Shown: positions 60,545-64,000 of the stretch, piece by piece
Position numbering within the stretch: the first letter of the stretch is position 1
Layout of the letters: every line of letters starts with the position of its first letter
DNA from: HGM04593 sp045661225
Lineage (GTDB): Bacteria; Bacteroidota; Bacteroidia; Bacteroidales; Bacteroidaceae
DNA length: 64,000 nt
NCBI GenBank assembly: GCA_045661225.1
Contig: JAZRFF010000018.1
Span: 1-64,000 of the forward strand
Direction of reading: 5' to 3'
Notes under the pieces: model-generated
Told to the model about the DNA's origin: nothing
Database searches by the model: none
The model's input: the letters and a program-made list of their open reading frames with translations, nothing else
Position numbers and translations under genes: made by a program

Positions 60545-60728
60545 ATACTAACTTTTTTAGTGTAACAGACATCATTGCCGAAACACCGTTCCAACACCGA
60601 TGTAAAAGTTTCACGCAGAAAGTGCAAAAAACAAGCAAAAGCATTCAACGCCAATTTACCTTAAAGCACATTACTGCACTAAAGCAAAAAGTTCTGCACA
60701 ATCATTACAAATAACATTTTGCAGATTG

Positions 60729-60758
60729 CAAAGATAACAAGTATCTCGAGAAATCCAA
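60729..60758 (-). promoter_or_regulatory. Promoter of the ATP synthase operon
   Basis: On the minus strand TTGG (60755-60758) and TATCTTTG (60729-60736) are 18 bases apart. The leader would be about 175 bases and holds no clear frame. The gap 60545-61083 otherwise shows only this promoter and the hairpin at 60881. Confidence 0.7.
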
Positions 60759-60880
60759 GAAAACGATAATTTATTGTATGTTAAAAGAGTTTATGATTAT
60801 AAAATAAAGAATCATCACAAACAGAACACCTCATCTTCACCCGATAACATACAATAAAAATTACAGAGTACAAAAAAGCA

Positions 60881-60905
60881 AAAGGGCCGCAGAGCGGCCT
60901 TTAAA
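60881..60905. terminator. Hairpin terminator in the gap before the 61084 gene
   Basis: AAAGGGCCGC-AGA-GCGGCCTTT, a GC stem with one bulge and A/T flanks, lies downstream of the minus-strand 61084-61857 gene. Confidence 0.7.
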
Positions 60906-61083
60906 CAAACACCATAAACCATTTACTCACGCATTGCAGCATAGAGTCAATGTTGTGATTGGCAATGGGCAAACCCCATTCAATAATCACATTGCAATAT
61001 TAGTACAAAATACACAAAAGTTTATTTTCAATATCAGGACAGAGATTTACTTTTTCAAAGAAAAGTCAGACACCTTACAAAAA

Positions 61084-61857
61084 TCACTTCTCACATTCAA
61101 GACAAAGTTCATCATCTCCCGCATAAAACCGGAGTAGCACTTTATACCCGTACCTACTTGCAAAATCGTACACAAACGGCATAGTGGCCGTATCACCCTC
61201 GAACAACGAATCACGAAGCGTGGAAATCATCTTGTCGGGATAAGTTTCATAAGCCCTTTTCATTCCTGCCAATTCCCGGGCAGGCACTTCTACCGACAGA
61301 GACAGCGAGTCGCCGTTAATAGCGAAGAGCCCTCCATTTCCCGAGACGCCATTAAGAAAATCGACATAAAGAGCCGGAGGAACACTAAACATTATCTCAT
61401 TTGCAATTTCCTTCGAGAATTCATTTTTGTTAAGTTTTACAATTCCCACAAAAGCCTTTGCCGGAAGCGTAAGAAAATGAAAATTTCCACTTCTCTTATC
61501 CTCCGAAGCAACAATAAAGGTCATACCCTCATCATCTATAAGCCGGCATAATTGTAAATCTTCGGCCGAATATTCAGCTTCAGCTTTTTCAAAACATTCA
61601 CTTAAAGCTTTCAAATAGTTGTAAAGTGTTTCAGTCTTAAGTTCCCCAATAGGAGATACAGAAACATAGATTTTATCATCTTCGGCAAAAAGCATATTTG
61701 CCTTCATAAAACCATCGCCCACAAAGGACCACTCAACCTGGTTGAAGAAGTTTAATATATGCTGCTTGTTATTCTGTGCCGATGAGCGAGAAGCCCAAAA
61801 AGGCGCAGCGAACAAGCATACAAGTATAAATAACCTTGAAACAAAAGAAAGTTTCAT
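61084..61857 (-). CDS. Exported protein of unknown function
   Basis: I place the start at 61857 (257 residues, MKLSFVSRLFILVCLFAAPF), giving a standard signal peptide ending near ASRSSAQ. The mature part has alternating strands (IYVSVSPIGELKTETLYNYL, FLTLPAKAFVGIVKLNKNEF) and no catalytic motif I recognise. It starts ten bases after the repressor stop, so the two share an mRNA. That is odd for a repressor and an exported protein. Confidence 0.65.
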   Translation of the reverse strand: MKLSFVSRLFILVCLFAAPFWASRSSAQNNKQHILNFFNQVEWSFVGDGFMKANMLFAEDDKIYVSVSPIGELKTETLYNYLKALSECFEKAEAEYSAEDLQLCRLIDDEGMTFIVASEDKRSGNFHFLTLPAKAFVGIVKLNKNEFSKEIANEIMFSVPPALYVDFLNGVSGNGGLFAINGDSLSLSVEVPARELAGMKRAYETYPDKMISTLRDSLFEGDTATMPFVYDFASRYGYKVLLRFYAGDDELCLECEK

Positions 61858-61867
61858 CGCCTGGTAT

Positions 61868-62494
61868 TTATAAAGTTTCAATTCGGTTCACCACACGATA
61901 AAGCGCACAAACATCGTGCTTGTTTATTGGAAACGACGGATAATTAGGCGACACACACCAAATGAGATTAGGGTCATTATTATCGTGATAACAGCGTTTA
62001 ATCATTCTATTTTCATTTGTGACAACCATATAAACAGCACCGTGAATAATACCCTCGGAGCGTTCAACTCTTTTGACACCCACAATATCCCCATCGTTAA
62101 TTTCCGGTTCCATAGAATTACCCGATACAGGAAAATAGAAATCCGCACCACTTACAGGAAGCGATATATACGACGATGGTCGTTCACGCGCCGGGTCAAA
62201 AGCATCACGCAAACCCGCGCTCACAGGAAGGTCTTTATAGAAAGGAACTCCACAAGTCACATTCTCCGAATCGTTCAACAACATTTGACCTTCGCCAGCG
62301 ATAAGCCACGCCGGAGAAATCTCGGGAATCTTATTCAATATTGCATACACAAGGTCCATACTTATATTTCCCTCCTCGTTAACCTGACGATTCAACGTAC
62401 GTTGCGGAATACCCAAGAAGCGGCTCGCTCTATTAACGTTAAGACCAATATACTTCAACACTTCGATAACTCTTTTCTTTATACCATTCTCCAT
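61868..62494 (-). CDS. CI/LexA-like repressor with S24 peptidase domain
   Basis: The 208-residue protein has an N-terminal helix-turn-helix (about 18-40, NRASRFLGIPQRTLNRQV) and an S24 domain with the Ser127 of PVSGNSMEPEINDGDIVGV and Lys166 in ENRMIKRCYH. An Ala-Gly pair (93-94) in the linker fits the self-cleavage site. Such proteins control prophages or stress genes and are inactivated by RecA filaments. It is divergent from small phage-type genes and an operator palindrome lies between. Confidence 0.85.
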   Translation of the reverse strand: MENGIKKRVIEVLKYIGLNVNRASRFLGIPQRTLNRQVNEEGNISMDLVYAILNKIPEISPAWLIAGEGQMLLNDSENVTCGVPFYKDLPVSAGLRDAFDPARERPSSYISLPVSGADFYFPVSGNSMEPEINDGDIVGVKRVERSEGIIHGAVYMVVTNENRMIKRCYHDNNDPNLIWCVSPNYPSFPINKHDVCALYRVVNRIETL

Positions 62495-62528
62495 AGTAAA
62501 AATTTTTACATTAATAAATAAAAATGAG

Positions 62529-62594
62529 ATGTAAACTATTTTAGAATCAGAACAAAATAGACATTTTTGTCTATTCCAACAACTCGATTTACAT
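62529..62594. promoter_or_regulatory. Operator region of the S24 repressor
   Basis: AATAGACATTTTTGTCTATT (62556-62575) is a perfect dyad midway in the 295-base divergent gap. An outer inverted pair ATGTAAA (62529-62535) and TTTACAT (62588-62594) flanks it. The right outer arm sits just upstream of the rightward -7 box. Confidence 0.6.
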
Positions 62595-62603
62595 TTTTAG
62601 CAC

Positions 62604-62611
62604 TATATTTG
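62604..62611 (+). promoter_or_regulatory. -7 box of the rightward small genes
   Basis: TATATTTG matches TAnnTTTG, ten bases after the right operator arm, so bound repressor could block it. Confidence 0.5.
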
Positions 62612-62789
62612 CAGCCAACATTGGCTATAAACACAATTTATTCACAATAAAGCTCACAATTCCCACAACGGAACAAACATAGCAAAATTCGGCAATATGA
62701 GCAAGAATATTGCAAGTAATTATACTTAAAATATTGTTATTTACAACAAATAAGGAAAAATATGAAAAACAATAAAAGCAGAAAACACT

Positions 62790-63179
62790 ATGAAAAACAG
62801 AAGAAACAATCTATTAAAACAGTTTGGAGCGTGTGTTTGGGAGAATTTACTTGAATGGAAAGAGTTTATTCGTAACACATTTTTCAGAAGAAAAAATGGA
62901 GAAAGCAATCTTGTTGAAGTTTATTCAATTAAAGCAGAAATCATCAACGAGGAGTACATTAAGGATTTTATTAAAGAAAGGGAGAAACAGGCAAACATAA
63001 ATAAATATAAAATAAAAACGGACTGCACATTTGCATCGGCCAACAGTAATGAAATAGGTAAAGTTACACTCTACTGCAGAGAGCGTTATATTGACCACGC
63101 AATACTGACAAAAGGCCCTTTAACCGGTGATAAAAGCAGAATAATATATTGGAATTTTGAAAATAAAGAAAAAGTATGA
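62790..63179 (+). CDS. Small protein of phage type, unknown
   Basis: The 129-residue protein is basic at the start (MKNRRNNLLKQFGACVWENL), then charged, and ends in a beta-rich part (KVTLYCRERYIDHAILTKGP). I do not recognise it. It overlaps the next gene by four bases (ATGA), so both are translated together, opposite the repressor. Confidence 0.5.
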   Translation: MKNRRNNLLKQFGACVWENLLEWKEFIRNTFFRRKNGESNLVEVYSIKAEIINEEYIKDFIKEREKQANINKYKIKTDCTFASANSNEIGKVTLYCRERYIDHAILTKGPLTGDKSRIIYWNFENKEKV

Positions 63180-63367
63180 GAGCCGAGCTATTACTATCGA
63201 TACAGTTTGCTTGTATTATCATAATTATGAGCACAGCCTCAATGATATTTGCAAACATACTCGCTACAACTCTTTTTACAGCAGCATTTGCAATGTTCAT
63301 CAGTTGTAGCATATATATTGAAAAGAACAGAAGCAGACTTATGAAAGAATGTCAGAAGAAAAAATAA
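63176..63367 (+). CDS. Small membrane protein, 63 residues
   Basis: Two hydrophobic helices (LLSIQFACIIIIMSTASMIF, LATTLFTAAFAMFISCSIYI) are followed by a basic tail. The coupled start suggests a pair with the upstream gene. The shape would suit a holin-like or toxin-like peptide, but nothing in the sequence proves it. Confidence 0.5.
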   Translation: MRAELLLSIQFACIIIIMSTASMIFANILATTLFTAAFAMFISCSIYIEKNRSRLMKECQKKK

Positions 63368-63382
63368 GACAAAAAACGAGCT

Positions 63383-63427
63383 ATAACATACCCCCAAAAG
63401 TTTTCCAAGCTTTTGGGGGTATGTTAT
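63383..63427. terminator. Strong terminator after the small gene pair
   Basis: ATAACATACCCCCAAAAG pairs perfectly with CTTTTGGGGGTATGTTAT (18-bp stem), followed by TTTATT. Confidence 0.85.
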
Positions 63428-63437
63428 TTTATTATTT

Positions 63438-64000
63438 AACGTGAGTTCGATATAAGAATTTTAATTTTATTAAAATTAACTCGTTGAAAAATTAGGAGAA
63501 TAGCGATAAATGTTGTAACTTCAGGTATCCAATCAAAAGATTTACAATCACTTACCGCTATGTTCTCCGAGGATAAAGTTACTGAAATTTTCTGTTTGGC
63601 TGATGAATTCTGCAAGTTTTTTGATGCGCAGCAAGAAAAAACAATGCTAGAAGCTCCAGTTGATGGCAAGCGCCACCGCCGCAAGCCCAATCGTATAAGC
63701 GATGCAGAGATTATTGTCATACTCATACATTTCCACTCGGGAGGGTGCCGCTGTTTCAAGCATTACTATCTGCACTACATCTGCAAACTTGGATTTAAAC
63801 TGCACTTGATAATCAACGACAAAGGGGAAATCCTGAATTTTGTCTTTACGACAGGCGGTGTAGATGACAGAGAACCATTGAAAGAGGGAGTTCTCTTGAA
63901 AAACATAAAAGGAAAGCTTTTCGGAGATAAGGGGTATATTGGAAAACTCTTTTTGAAAGCCTTTTTGTTGATGGTATCCAGTTGTTTACAAAGGTCAAGA
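63438..64000 (+). pseudogene. IS982-family transposase remnant, cut by the window end
   Basis: From 63560 the frame reads MFSEDKVTEIFCLADEFCKF, then ISDAEIIVILIHFHSGGCRC and HYYLHYICK, the IS982 N-terminus. It then jumps directly to FKLHLIINDKGEILNFVFTT, REPLKEG and NIKGKLFGDKGYIGK from the catalytic core. About 100 central residues are missing. After GYIGK the family sequence continues one base out of frame (LFVDGIQLFTKVK). GTGAGTTCGATATAAG near 63440 may be the left IS end. Confidence 0.8.

Overview
The window is a 64-kb piece of a Bacteroidales chromosome (Bacteroidota; Prevotellaceae, Bacteroidaceae or a relative). The evidence is two BspA-like leucine-rich-repeat surface proteins, promoters with the Bacteroidales -7 box TAnnTTTG and a -33 TTTG/TTGG box, the atpD-C-I-B-E-F-H-A-G order of the ATP synthase operon, DUF4491 and DUF4919-type proteins, and few Shine-Dalgarno sites. 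No rRNA, tRNA or CRISPR array was seen.

Layout. 0-14.2 kb: BspA-like protein 1, acyl-ACP thioesterase, LysR regulator and a DASS transporter (all minus); a fabD / GH13 amylase / DUF4919-like operon (plus); a DUF4491 membrane protein behind an array of hairpin repeats; BspA-like protein 2. 13.5-14.8 kb is accessory: a small membrane protein, an inverted-repeat element and a tyrosine-recombinase remnant. 14.8-25.5 kb: AlaX-like editing protein, chorismatase-like enzyme, M3 peptidase, cysteine-rich Hsp20, GH35 beta-galactosidase, gapA preceded by a tiny lipoprotein gene, mscL, and a GMP synthase whose glutaminase domain is degenerate. 25.5-27.4 kb is a scrap zone of pseudogenes and repeats bounded by a second copy of the guaA 3' end. 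27.5-35.8 kb: GIY-YIG-like protein, glutamine synthetase, EamA transporter, histidine phosphatase, nth, pgk and a TPR protein.

35.8-46.6 kb: an acyltransferase out of frame at an (AGAA)5 tract just after its start codon (a probable phase-variable gene in its OFF state), an aspT-aspD aspartate-decarboxylation operon, and maeB, a TIGR02757 gene, dapA and ligA. 46.7-53.5 kb: a phage-derived cassette (P22-type portal, a 1097-residue polyvalent protein with a zincin motif, two small coiled-coil proteins, one divergent small gene) with no capsid or terminase, wedged between ligA and the ATP synthase genes. 53.5-60.8 kb: the complete F1Fo operon. 60.9-64 kb: an S24 repressor with a palindromic operator, divergent small phage-type genes and a decayed IS982 transposase cut by the window end.

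The most notable items are the tetranucleotide-tract acyltransferase, the orphan phage DNA-delivery cassette, the GMP synthase without a glutaminase active site, a dispersed hairpin module placed between promoters and start codons, and a LysM-like insert in a dicarboxylate transporter.
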